From: Pediococcus parvulus
Lineage (GTDB): Bacteria > Bacillota > Bacilli > Lactobacillales > Lactobacillaceae
Direction of reading: 5' to 3'
Length of the DNA stretch: 50,046 nucleotides
Assembly (NCBI RefSeq): GCF_007990205.1
Contig: NZ_BJWE01000010.1
Coordinates: forward strand, 1 to 50,046
The notes under the pieces were generated by a model that saw nothing but the letters and a program-made list of their open reading frames with translations, had not been told where the DNA came from and made no database searches. Below are positions 42,994 through 50,046 of the stretch, piece by piece. The translations under genes and the position numbers were made by a program. Within the stretch, counting starts at the first letter, position 1; the number at the start of each line of letters is the position of its first letter.

Positions 42994-44483
42994 AAACCGT
43001 CCTCATGACTGACAACGATCAAATTACCCTTGAATTTTTGTAAGGCTTCACTCAAAGCAGCTTTCGTTTCGTCATCCAAATGGTTCGTCGGTTCATCCAT
43101 CACTAAAAAGTTAGACTCAACTAATTCCAACAAACAAAGCTTAACCTTTGTTTGCTCACCACCACTTAAAATGTGCATTGGCTTTTGGGTATCAGCCGCA
43201 TTGATTCCGCATTTTGCAAGTTTGGTTCGAATAGTTTTGGGTAACATTGTGGGATACTTTTCTTGAATTGTTTCCAAAGGATTCAATTCAGGGTTATCCC
43301 AGATTAACTCTTGGCTGAAATAATTCACTTTAGAAGATGGAGAAAAGACTGTTGTGCCACTTAAAGCCGGAATTCTTCCTAAAATTGATTTAATTAAGGT
43401 TGATTTACCAGCTCCATTAAATCCAGAAAAGGCAATCTTTTCGCCGGCCGTCAAGCTAAAGGTAACTGGTTCAAGTAATTGACGTTTTCCATAACCCACA
43501 GCCAACTTTTTAACAGCGACGGCATTTTGTGAACCTGTTTCCAGATAGGGAAAATCAAAGTGTGAACGCAAATTCTCACTTGGTGGATCAATCCGATCTA
43601 GATGTGACAACATCTTTTCTCGAGACTTCGCCATTGTCGAATGAGAACCGGCCTTGTTCTTTCGAATAAATTTTTCAGCTTTTTCAATCACAACCTGTTG
43701 CTTCTCGAAAGCCTTCAATTGGGCCTCTTTTCGGGCATCCTTTTGTTTCATTGCGGCTTTGAAATTACCACGATATTTCGTGATTTTTCCAAACGCTACG
43801 TCACAAATACAGTTCGTAATTTCAGTCAAAAAGTCGTAATCATGGGAAATAACAATAAAGGCTCCCGTAAAGTTGGTTAAATAATTTTCTAGCCAGTCAA
43901 TATGTGCAGTATCCAAGTAGTTGGTCGGTTCATCCAAAAGTAACACATCAGGATTCTGCAAAAGGAGTTTCGCCAAGATAATCTTTGACCGCTGTCCGCC
44001 ACTCATTTCACTGACAATGTGATCACGACCAATATCGTCCAAACCCAGACCTGTCATGACACGAGCAATTTCCGTATCAATATCATAAAAGTTATTGGCT
44101 TCCAAGGTTTCTTGAATTCGGCCAGCTTTTTCTAATAGGTCATCATCTAAATTTTCAGCATAATCCGCATAGCACTTGTCCATTTTATCTTTCAAGGCAA
44201 ATAAATGGGCATACGCCGTAGTCAAAAATTGATAAAGGGTATCGCCATCTGGAATATCCGCATACTGATCCAAATAACCATAAGTGACCTTATTTTGCCA
44301 CTTCACACTGCCTTCATCAGGTAAAATTGTACCTGTTAAAATTTTAATTAAGGTACTTTTCCCTGCCCCGTTTTGACCAACAATCCCCATATGATCTTGT
44401 TTGTTCAGTTCAAAACCGGCATCGTCATATAATTTTTTATCCGCAAATCCATGGGATAAGTTTGCTACTGATAATATACTCAT
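42936..44483 (-). CDS. ABC-F family ATP-binding protein
   Basis: Soluble tandem ATPase of the ABC-F family, which acts on ribosomes in translation or antibiotic protection and has no membrane domain. It is 515 residues from ATG 44483; a GTG three codons earlier is the alternative. The first cassette has GQNGAGKST, MSGGQRSKI and LLLDEPTNYLD. A charged linker with a tract KAGSHSTMAKSREKML follows (the P-site tRNA interaction motif region). The second cassette has GFNGAGKST, LSGGEQTKV and LVMDEPTNHLD. It is closest in style to the YkpA/YbiT-like housekeeping branch rather than known resistance proteins; that placement is inference. Confidence 0.9.
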   Translation of the reverse strand: MSILSVANLSHGFADKKLYDDAGFELNKQDHMGIVGQNGAGKSTLIKILTGTILPDEGSVKWQNKVTYGYLDQYADIPDGDTLYQFLTTAYAHLFALKDKMDKCYADYAENLDDDLLEKAGRIQETLEANNFYDIDTEIARVMTGLGLDDIGRDHIVSEMSGGQRSKIILAKLLLQNPDVLLLDEPTNYLDTAHIDWLENYLTNFTGAFIVISHDYDFLTEITNCICDVAFGKITKYRGNFKAAMKQKDARKEAQLKAFEKQQVVIEKAEKFIRKNKAGSHSTMAKSREKMLSHLDRIDPPSENLRSHFDFPYLETGSQNAVAVKKLAVGYGKRQLLEPVTFSLTAGEKIAFSGFNGAGKSTLIKSILGRIPALSGTTVFSPSSKVNYFSQELIWDNPELNPLETIQEKYPTMLPKTIRTKLAKCGINAADTQKPMHILSGGEQTKVKLCLLELVESNFLVMDEPTNHLDDETKAALSEALQKFKGNLIVVSHEDGFYTNWIDKELNVEKLRIDK

Positions 44484-44658
44484 AATTCTCACTTTCTATC
44501 CGTTCCTAAAACAACTAATAACAACCGTATCACAAAGGTCTAAACACCGTCAACTAAGGCAATTCACCAGCCAATCACACTTTTTAAAAAGATAGTGCTT
44601 ACAATTTCATCAGGGATAGCTTTTAACTGGTGCTCAAATTATTTTCAAATATAGATTA

Positions 44659-44667
44659 TGCTATACT
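44659..44667 (+). promoter_or_regulatory. extended -10 promoter of the VOC gene
   Basis: TGCTATACT, identical to the hflX element, lies 45 bases upstream of the start, with no strong -35. Confidence 0.5.
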
Positions 44668-44711
44668 ATTGTTATTAAATTAATCATACCTTAGTAAGGA
44701 AGTTTTCTATC

Positions 44712-45089
44712 ATGAACGTTCGTGAAATTGATCACCTTGTTTTAACAGTTACTGACATCGAAAAAAGTCTGCGTTTCTATCATGAAGTTTTCGACATGCC
44801 AATCTTAACGTTTGATGCCGATCGAAAAGCCGTTCTTTGTGGCAAACAAAAAATTAACTTTCAGCTTGTCGACGAACCACATGAACCCGTTGCTGATAAA
44901 CCAACACCGGGTTCTGCTGACCTTTGCATTGTGGTTAAAGACAAACTTCCCGAAGTGATTAACCATCTCGAGAGTTATTATGTCGACATTATTGAAGGAC
45001 CAGTTCAAAAAACTGGCGCTCACGGCAAACTCACTTCCGTCTATGTCCGTGACCCAGACGCCAATTTAATCGAAATTAGTAACTACTAG
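44712..45089 (+). CDS. VOC-superfamily (glyoxalase/bleomycin-resistance-like) protein
   Basis: Single VOC domain of 125 residues. It has paired beta-alpha-beta-beta-beta units: DHLVLTVTDIEKSLRFYHEV with an early metal-type His, and VYVRDPDANLIEISNY at the end with the family Glu. Such proteins include lactoylglutathione lyases, dioxygenases and resistance proteins. Nothing adjacent narrows the substrate. An AAGGAAG site and its own terminator make it a single-gene unit. Confidence 0.85.
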   Translation: MNVREIDHLVLTVTDIEKSLRFYHEVFDMPILTFDADRKAVLCGKQKINFQLVDEPHEPVADKPTPGSADLCIVVKDKLPEVINHLESYYVDIIEGPVQKTGAHGKLTSVYVRDPDANLIEISNY

Positions 45090-45097
45090 TTTCACTT

Positions 45098-45149
45098 AAA
45101 AAAGCTTTTGGCAAAGTTAGCTAATTCTAACCAGCCAAAAGCTTTTTTC
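45098..45149. terminator. bidirectional terminator between VOC gene and proA
   Basis: A perfect 15-bp stem AAAAAAGCTTTTGGC/GCCAAAAGCTTTTTT, with an inner GTTA/TAAC pairing. Confidence 0.88.
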
Positions 45150-46345
45150 TATTTTCGTACTTGTCCGTTTCCACGAATCACATATTTAGTTGACGTGATT
45201 TCATTAAGGCCCATTGGTCCACGGGCATGCAATTTTTGAGTACTAATGCCGATTTCAGCACCAAATCCAAATTCATAGCCATCCGTAAACCGGGTCGATG
45301 CATTCACATAGACAACCGCTGCATCAATTTCTTTGGTAAATTGCTCGCTGTGTGCATAGTTGTTTGTAATAATGGCTTCACTATGCTTGGTATTATAACG
45401 ATTTATATGGTCGATTGCCTGATCCAAATCATCAACCACTTTTATAGCCATAATATAATCGTTGTATTCTGTTCCCCAATCTTCTTCAGTTGCCAAACTA
45501 ATATCGGGTAAAATTGACTTTGCCCGTTCATCCCCGCGTAAATCAACATTAAACGGCTTTAAGGCTTTAGCAACCATTGGTAATAGCTCCTCAGCCACTG
45601 CCTCATTTACCACCAATTTTTCCATGGCATTACATACCGAAGGGCGTTGTGTTTTGGCATTCACAATAATATTTGTGGCCATTTGTAAATCAGCCACCTC
45701 GTCGACATAAACATGACAATTACCTGCCCCTGTCTTGATTACCGGGACTTTAGCCTTTTGAACAACCATTTGAATAAACTTGGCACTTCCTCGAGGAATT
45801 AACACATCCAAATAGGCTGTCAGTTGCATTAAAGCGGTCGCCGTTTCATGGGAAGTATCGGTAATAAGTTGAATACTATCCTCTGCAATTGTTTCGGTCT
45901 TTAAGGCAGTTCGTAGCGCCGTCACAAGCGCCTGATTAGAATGAATGGCCTCTTTACCGCCACGTAAAATGACCGCATTCCCGGATTTAAACGTCAATCC
46001 AGCTGCATCAACCGTTACGTTTGGCCGTGCTTCATAGATCATACCAATCACACCTAATGGTACCCGAACTTGGGAAATATCCAATCCCGCAACTTCTTCC
46101 AAGCCATCTGCCATGCTAGCAATACGGTCATCATCAAGTTTTAAACGATCCAACATAACTTTTTTAACACCATTTTTTTCGGCATCTTGCATGTCAATTG
46201 CATTTGCTTTTAAAATAGCATCTGAACTTTTTCGTATTTCTCGTGCCATAGCCTTCAAAACTTGATTTTTTTTGATTGTTGATAATTGGGAAAGCTGTTG
46301 TTCTGCATTTTTTGCATTTTGACCCATCTGCGTTAATGTGATCAT
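45149..46345 (-). CDS. proA: gamma-glutamyl phosphate reductase ProA, with an apparent 17-residue internal deletion
   Basis: Second enzyme of proline synthesis, reducing gamma-glutamyl phosphate to the semialdehyde with NADPH. The sequence is canonical at VPLGVIGMIYEARPNVTVDA, the active-site Cys in NAKTQRPSVCN, and STRFTDGYEFGFGAEIGIST. Only 398 residues are present, against about 415 usually. Compared with E. coli ProA, the conserved PDPVG-containing stretch between the VAGL and DISQVRVPLGV regions is absent (junction near 46081). The frame is otherwise intact. The gene overlaps proB by four bases (ATGA). Activity may be reduced or lost; the family call is certain. Confidence 0.92.
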   Translation of the reverse strand: MITLTQMGQNAKNAEQQLSQLSTIKKNQVLKAMAREIRKSSDAILKANAIDMQDAEKNGVKKVMLDRLKLDDDRIASMADGLEEVAGLDISQVRVPLGVIGMIYEARPNVTVDAAGLTFKSGNAVILRGGKEAIHSNQALVTALRTALKTETIAEDSIQLITDTSHETATALMQLTAYLDVLIPRGSAKFIQMVVQKAKVPVIKTGAGNCHVYVDEVADLQMATNIIVNAKTQRPSVCNAMEKLVVNEAVAEELLPMVAKALKPFNVDLRGDERAKSILPDISLATEEDWGTEYNDYIMAIKVVDDLDQAIDHINRYNTKHSEAIITNNYAHSEQFTKEIDAAVVYVNASTRFTDGYEFGFGAEIGISTQKLHARGPMGLNEITSTKYVIRGNGQVRK

Positions 46346-47172
46346 GCTAGTCCTTCTTTCGTGACAACTTCTTTTGGTTCAAAAAGGGTTCCAACTGGAT
46401 CGCCCGCCAAAATATTATAGATAATTCGTGGATTCTTGCCATTTGCCAGTATCATTTTTTGATGATTTTTCAAAATTCGTTTGGCAGCCTTTAGTTTCGT
46501 AACCATTCCGCCTGTTCCAAACTTTGTGCCCACACCGCCGGCAGCCTGAATAATCGACCCATCAATGTTTGTAATCGTGTGGTACAACTCAGCGTTTGGA
46601 TTAGACAAAGGATTTCCTGAATAAAAGCCATCAATATCAGACAACATGATCAACAAATCAGCATCAATTAAATTTGCAACAATGGCAGACAACTGATCAT
46701 TATCACCAAACTTGGTTTTGTGATCCAATTCATCAACTGAAACTGTATCGTTTTCGTTTACTATTGGGATCACATTCATTTTTAATAACTCTTGAAAAGC
46801 GTTGAACACATTCTTTTTACTTTGGGGATACACTAGTACATCCCGTGTCAGTAGCATTTGGGCTACTGATTTACCATAGTGCTGAAATTCACGCCCATAA
46901 ATGCCTAATAACTCGCCTTGTCCCACAGAAGCAACTGCCTGTTGAGCTGGAATTGTATCTGGTCTTTTTGACAAACCCAGTCGTCCCATCCCCACACCAA
47001 TTGCACCTGAAGAAACTAAAACGACCTCCTTGCCTTGGTTTTTTAAGTCGCTCAATACAAACGCGAGACGCTCAATTGAACGCAAATTTAATTTACTGGT
47101 GTCTTGATACAACAGCGAACTAGTTCCAATTTTAATTACAATTCTCTTTGCATCTAAATTTCGTTTATTCAT
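46342..47172 (-). CDS. proB: glutamate 5-kinase ProB
   Basis: First enzyme of proline synthesis, phosphorylating glutamate. The 276 residues form the amino acid kinase fold only: VIKIGTSSLLYQ, VLVSSGAIGVGMGRLGL, VNENDTVSVDEL, KFGDNDQLSAIVANL and GTGGMVTKLKAAKRI. The C-terminal PUA domain of E. coli-type enzymes is absent, as usual in lactic acid bacteria. It has a good promoter upstream and translational overlap with proA. I see no T-box leader, so control by proline may act on the enzyme. Confidence 0.94.
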   Translation of the reverse strand: MNKRNLDAKRIVIKIGTSSLLYQDTSKLNLRSIERLAFVLSDLKNQGKEVVLVSSGAIGVGMGRLGLSKRPDTIPAQQAVASVGQGELLGIYGREFQHYGKSVAQMLLTRDVLVYPQSKKNVFNAFQELLKMNVIPIVNENDTVSVDELDHKTKFGDNDQLSAIVANLIDADLLIMLSDIDGFYSGNPLSNPNAELYHTITNIDGSIIQAAGGVGTKFGTGGMVTKLKAAKRILKNHQKMILANGKNPRIIYNILAGDPVGTLFEPKEVVTKEGLA

Positions 47173-47227
47173 GCTGCCACCATTTCATTTTAAAAGTTTC
47201 ATTTCGTTATTAATCTACACGCGTACT

Positions 47228-47256
47228 ATCATACCGGAATTCACGAATTTGTCCAA
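47228..47256 (-). promoter_or_regulatory. proBA promoter
   Basis: TTGGAC (47256-47251), a 17-base spacer and TATGAT (47233-47228) on the minus strand, about 56 bases before proB. Confidence 0.65.
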
Positions 47257-47281
47257 GTATTCGTCTTCGCTTGTATGTATC

Positions 47282-47327
47282 AAAATTAGTGGATAGTGCT
47301 CTAACTAGTTAAAGCCTAATTTTTTTG
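47282..47327. terminator. hairpin between the small ORF and proB
   Basis: AAAATTAG pairs with CTAATTTT, with a nested CTAACTAGTTA palindrome. The T-run is better on the plus side than on the minus side, so termination of the small-ORF transcript would be weak. Confidence 0.45.
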
Positions 47328-47335
47328 ATCATTAT

Positions 47336-47536
47336 TTACCGTTCCGATGTTGACGTGGGGCCGTGTGAGGTCGCTTGCGAACCGTCCGTTAAGACTACTA
47401 CCCGTAGACGGGCATCTGCAAAATTTATCCATGCTTTGCCTAAAACATCTGAAATCAATGCCTGGTATTGAATCATTAAATTCTTTTCCACATCACATAA
47501 ATCGTGACTCTCCTTTAAAACTTCCATAATTTCTAT
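47336..47536 (-). CDS. small unrecognised protein, possible AUA start
   Basis: Frame of 66 residues if read from ATA 47536, which lies exactly 7 bases after AGGAGG (47544-47549). The nearest ATG (47527) is 16 bases from that site. The protein is soluble, with a helical first half (LMIQYQALISDVLGKAWINF) and a second part ADARLRVVVLTDGS. The last 12 residues are low-complexity polar. No family is recognised. It lies between methionine aminopeptidase and proBA on the same strand, without an obvious promoter. Confidence 0.5.
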   Translation of the reverse strand: MEIMEVLKESHDLCDVEKNLMIQYQALISDVLGKAWINFADARLRVVVLTDGSQATSHGPTSTSER

Positions 47537-47665
47537 GCCGTTACCTCCTAAATTTTTGACTCTTATACCTAATTAGAAGGTTATCGGCCTTCTCTTTATC
47601 TGAAAAGATTTACTTTCGCTTTTCTACTCAAACTTTACATTAATACTTCGTTTTATCCGGAATAC

Positions 47666-47700
47666 AAAAAAGTTGGCTACTTAAAAGTAAACCAACTTTT
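47666..47700 (-). terminator. terminator of the methionine aminopeptidase gene
   Basis: AAAAGTTGG pairs with CCAACTTTT, with inner TACTT/AAGTA pairing and a T-run on the minus strand. Confidence 0.85.
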
Positions 47701-47717
47701 GATTTGTTCCAAAATAC

Positions 47718-48536
47718 TTAGATTAATAATTTTTTTGCATCAAAATCGGGCTCCAACAAATACTTAGCATCAAATTCAGGATCCTGTGAAGTTAAGATCT
47801 TGGGACCATCATTTGTAACAACTAAAGTGTGTTCGTACTGACAACTTAAACTGCCGTCCATAGTTGTGACAGTCCAACCATCAGGAGCAGAAGTATCACA
47901 ACGCCAATCACCTGTATTAACCATAGGCTCGATTGTGATCGTCATGCCAGCCTTTAAACGTAAGCCACGGCCTGCATCACCGTAGCCAGGAACCATTGGA
48001 TCTTCATGCATTGTTGGCTGAATACCATGACCAACGAATTCACGAACATCACCGTAACCATTTTCGTCTTCAATGTAATGTTGCATTGCATGACCAATGT
48101 CACCAATTCGATTGCCAGGAACGGCTTGATCAATACCAAGATACAACGCTTTTTTAGTGACATCCATTAAATTCTTAACTTCATCACTCACATTGCCAAC
48201 CGCATAAGCCCAACAAGAATCAGACATATACCCATCCACACTAACCACAGTATCAACTTTAACCAAGTCACCATCTTTAATTAAAAGATCTTTTCGTGGA
48301 AAACCATGGCAAACTTCATTGTTAACACTGACACAAGTAGCATATTCATAGCCTTCAAACCCTTTTTCTTCAGGTTTAGCATTGTTTTCAGCTAAATAAC
48401 GTAACGCAAATTTTTCAATATCCCAACTTGAAATTCCGGGTTTAATAATCTTTCGTAACCCAATATGCATGCCAGCCAAAACGGCACCAGACTTTTGCAT
48501 TCCTTTAATTTCTCGTTCTGATTTTAATGTGATCAT
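47718..48536 (-). CDS. map: methionine aminopeptidase, type I
   Basis: Removes the initiator methionine from nascent proteins; a two-metal pita-bread fold of 272 residues from ATG 48536 (GGGAG site; the TTG at 48551 is less likely). Metal ligands are recognisable: Asp in VKVDTVVSVDGYMSDSCW, His in EFVGHGIQPTMHEDP, Glu in TITIEPMVNTG and the last Glu in CQYEHTLVV. The substrate His is in NEVCHGFP. It ends in its own terminator and is probably an independent unit downstream of the trx-degV pair. Confidence 0.94.
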   Translation of the reverse strand: MITLKSEREIKGMQKSGAVLAGMHIGLRKIIKPGISSWDIEKFALRYLAENNAKPEEKGFEGYEYATCVSVNNEVCHGFPRKDLLIKDGDLVKVDTVVSVDGYMSDSCWAYAVGNVSDEVKNLMDVTKKALYLGIDQAVPGNRIGDIGHAMQHYIEDENGYGDVREFVGHGIQPTMHEDPMVPGYGDAGRGLRLKAGMTITIEPMVNTGDWRCDTSAPDGWTVTTMDGSLSCQYEHTLVVTNDGPKILTSQDPEFDAKYLLEPDFDAKKLLI

Positions 48537-48634
48537 TTCACTATCTCCCAATTTTTTAATTCATCAATTCTATCTTAGCACAAGTCAAACGTTTGGTTCA
48601 GTTGAAGCCGTTGTTCACAAACAATTATGCTTTG

Positions 48635-49516
48635 CTAGTGCACGTCGCTACCAAGAAAATCTTGCCAATCTGGCGCCCAAACGATGCCCATTGACTTTTC
48701 ACCCGTATGGACACCCATAAATGGGCCAATCTCACCAGTTTCAATTGTGGCCGTTTGATATTGGTTTCTTATTTCCGATTGCCATTCCTGATTCAATTCA
48801 CTATTGTTGGCATCTAGTACACTAATTCTTTGCTTAACTGAACTGTTCAATAGTTTTTCATCCATCATTAATTTCACTTTTTTAAACGCATTATCCATAT
48901 GATGGGCATTCGTCACAAGGGCCAATCTCCCGGCTTTATTAAACGTTAGGATTGTACGTGTGCCCAAAATTGCTCCAATCAATGGAGAACGGCTCATAAT
49001 ACGGCCTGTTTTGGATAACGCACGCATATTATAAACAACAAGCAGAAAATGGGTTGCTTCTTGTAACTTCTTAACTTGTTTTAAAATATCATGAACTGAA
49101 TAGTTTTGATCAACAAGGGCCGCGGCAAGTAAGGCAAGGTTACCTTCTGCAGCGCATGCCATCATTGAATCAATGGCATAAACGTCTAAGTCCTTGACGG
49201 AAGGTGCGAAAGCCTTCAAATTGGTAATAAACCCGCTAAGCCCACCAGAAACACCCACACAGATTGCGGCCTCATACCCTTGATGGGCAAGGTCGGTAAA
49301 GACGCCTTGCATTTCACTCATGGCAACTTGTGAGGCGGTGGGAACTGTTTTATCATTTCTGAGTCTTTTATAGAATTCAGAAGATGATAAATCAACTCCT
49401 TCTCGATAAAGATGATTACCAAAAAGAATGGGTTGATTGATCACGATTAAATGATACTGACGAACTAATTTTTCAGGAATATTAGCGGAACTATCGACAA
49501 CAACCGCAATTTTCAT
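48635..49516 (-). CDS. DegV-family fatty-acid-binding protein (FakB-like)
   Basis: Protein of 293 residues with the DegV fold that binds a fatty acid and presents it to the kinase FakA for phosphorylation. The N-terminus is typical (IAVVVDSSANIPEKLVRQYH), as is the VPTASQVAMSEM loop with its Ser/Thr, the GVSGGLSGF oxyanion-like turn, and LPlike ALSKTGRIMSRSPLIGAIL. It starts 4 bases after the thioredoxin stop, so it is co-transcribed. FakA is not in the window. The ligand chain length is unknown. Confidence 0.88.
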   Translation of the reverse strand: MKIAVVVDSSANIPEKLVRQYHLIVINQPILFGNHLYREGVDLSSSEFYKRLRNDKTVPTASQVAMSEMQGVFTDLAHQGYEAAICVGVSGGLSGFITNLKAFAPSVKDLDVYAIDSMMACAAEGNLALLAAALVDQNYSVHDILKQVKKLQEATHFLLVVYNMRALSKTGRIMSRSPLIGAILGTRTILTFNKAGRLALVTNAHHMDNAFKKVKLMMDEKLLNSSVKQRISVLDANNSELNQEWQSEIRNQYQTATIETGEIGPFMGVHTGEKSMGIVWAPDWQDFLGSDVH

Positions 49517-49520
49517 TTTG

Positions 49521-49841
49521 TCACCTAGTCTCCACTTTGGAATCCAAATATTTTGTTAACTTGTCTTGAGGGTAAAAGCCGGTGACTTTTTCAACGGCCT
49601 TCCCATCACGAAATAAAACTAGTGCTGGAATACTCATGATTTTATACTTTTCGGCAATTTCTTGTTGATGGTCAACGTTGAGTTTACCGAATTTAATTTT
49701 ACCTTTGTAGTTAGGTTCAAGCTGATCAAGGACAGGTTCAAGCATTTTGCAAGGCCCGCACCAAGGGGCCCAAAAGTCAACAAGAACAAGCCCGTCAGCC
49801 GTTTCTTCATCAATATTGTAACTTGTAATGGTAACAGCCAT
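49521..49841 (-). CDS. trxA: thioredoxin
   Basis: Small cytosolic dithiol oxidoreductase of 106 residues with active site WCGPC at 27-31, preceded by VLVDFWAP, and the cis-Pro in KIMSIPALVLFRDG. It reduces protein disulfides using thioredoxin reductase, which is not encoded here. CGGAGG lies 8 bases before the ATG, and a TGCTATAAT promoter lies just upstream, abutting the hairpin repeat. It forms an operon with degV. Confidence 0.93.
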   Translation of the reverse strand: MAVTITSYNIDEETADGLVLVDFWAPWCGPCKMLEPVLDQLEPNYKGKIKFGKLNVDHQQEIAEKYKIMSIPALVLFRDGKAVEKVTGFYPQDKLTKYLDSKVETR

Positions 49842-49874
49842 GTCATTTCCTCCGTTTGTGAAGCTTATGAATGA

Positions 49875-49883
49875 ATTATAGCA
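49875..49883 (-). promoter_or_regulatory. extended -10 promoter of trxA
   Basis: TGCTATAAT on the minus strand. The -35 region falls in the T-run and GCTCA end of hairpin repeat copy C, so that repeat may contribute promoter sequence. Confidence 0.55.
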
Positions 49884-49888
49884 TAATG

Positions 49889-50008
49889 AAAAAAAAGTGA
49901 GCGGATTGCAGCGTTTGGCTTACCAATATAATTGTGCCGCTAGCGGGATCGTGATCCTGCGGTTAGGCATGATTATATTGGTAAGTCTGCTGCAAGGAGC
50001 TGTCCTAA
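49889..50008 (-). repeat. hairpin repeat family, copy C
   Basis: On the minus strand it reads TTAGGACAGCTC, GCTGCAA-type inverse arm, a 14-base arm CTTACCAATATAAT, core GCAGGATCACGATCCCGC (49960-49943), the complementary arm, TTGCAGC-type complement and a GCTCACTTTTTTTT end. The ends and core match copies A and B, while the arms differ from copy B yet are exactly self-complementary. Confidence 0.8.
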
Positions 50009-50046
50009 AAAAGTGAGCGGATTGTGGCGTTTAGTCCTATCGAGAT
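50007..50046 (-). repeat. hairpin repeat family, copy D (cut by the window edge)
   Basis: AAAAAAGTGAGCGGATTG repeats the right-hand end of copy C head-to-tail, then diverges (TGGCGTTTAGTCC). The rest lies outside the window. Confidence 0.6.

Noticed and set aside
47173-47335. Possible T-box or riboswitch upstream of proBA
   Set aside because: No T-box consensus or specifier-loop layout is visible, and the promoter lies only about 56 bases before proB.
1-50046. CRISPR arrays, tRNA, rRNA, IS elements, prophage genes or a defence island
   Set aside because: No regularly spaced repeats, cloverleaf-like sequences, transposase, integrase or phage structural motifs were seen on either strand.

Overview
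The window looks like a chromosomal segment of a low-to-moderate GC lactic acid bacterium of the family Lactobacillaceae, possibly Lentilactobacillus-like. The evidence is the AT-rich sequence, Gram-positive Shine-Dalgarno sites, LAAC/LAGC lipoproteins, and the set PepX, prolyl aminopeptidase, Opp systems, ECF vitamin transporter and ProB without a PUA domain. The genus is inference. I saw no rRNA, tRNA, CRISPR array, insertion sequence or prophage.

Layout. 1-1372: decayed intergenic DNA and an orphan LacI-family regulator whose start position holds ATC. 1567-4353: a P2-type cation ATPase. 4406-17983 (minus): a complete oligopeptide ABC transporter, oppA-B-C-D-F, preceded by two more tandem oppA copies. 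A fourth oppA-like gene lies beyond the divergent hflX GTPase gene and is broken by a nonsense codon after its lipobox. 18240-20494 (plus): a SteT-like exchanger and a CorA-like channel. 20601-26289 (minus): a second five-gene Opp system in the order D-F-B-C-A. 26540-29430 (minus): a polar amino acid ABC operon with a potentially regulatory leader. 29629-33988: an uncharacterised membrane protein and a serine-rich partner, a Fur-family regulator with a Zur-like palindrome, a guanylate-kinase-like protein, a 59-residue small protein, and a vitamin B6 pair (ECF S-component and pyridoxal kinase). 34395-41635: an amino acid permease, an acetyltransferase, PepX, BirA, a UPF0316 membrane protein and prolyl aminopeptidase. 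41810-44483: two unrecognised membrane ORFs converging on an ABC-F ATPase. 44712-49841: a VOC protein, proBA, a small ORF, methionine aminopeptidase, DegV and thioredoxin.

Functional theme: peptide and amino acid nutrition. Opp systems import peptides, PepX and prolyl aminopeptidase handle proline-containing peptides, permeases and the ABC operon move free amino acids, and proBA makes proline (although ProA appears to lack a conserved segment).

Most unusual signals: (1) three genes have AUC, and one small ORF has AUA, exactly where homology or Shine-Dalgarno spacing puts the start codon; (2) a family of about 120-bp hairpin repeats has conserved ends and core, but arms that differ between copies while staying self-complementary; (3) three tandem oppA genes share a promoter and initially transcribed box.
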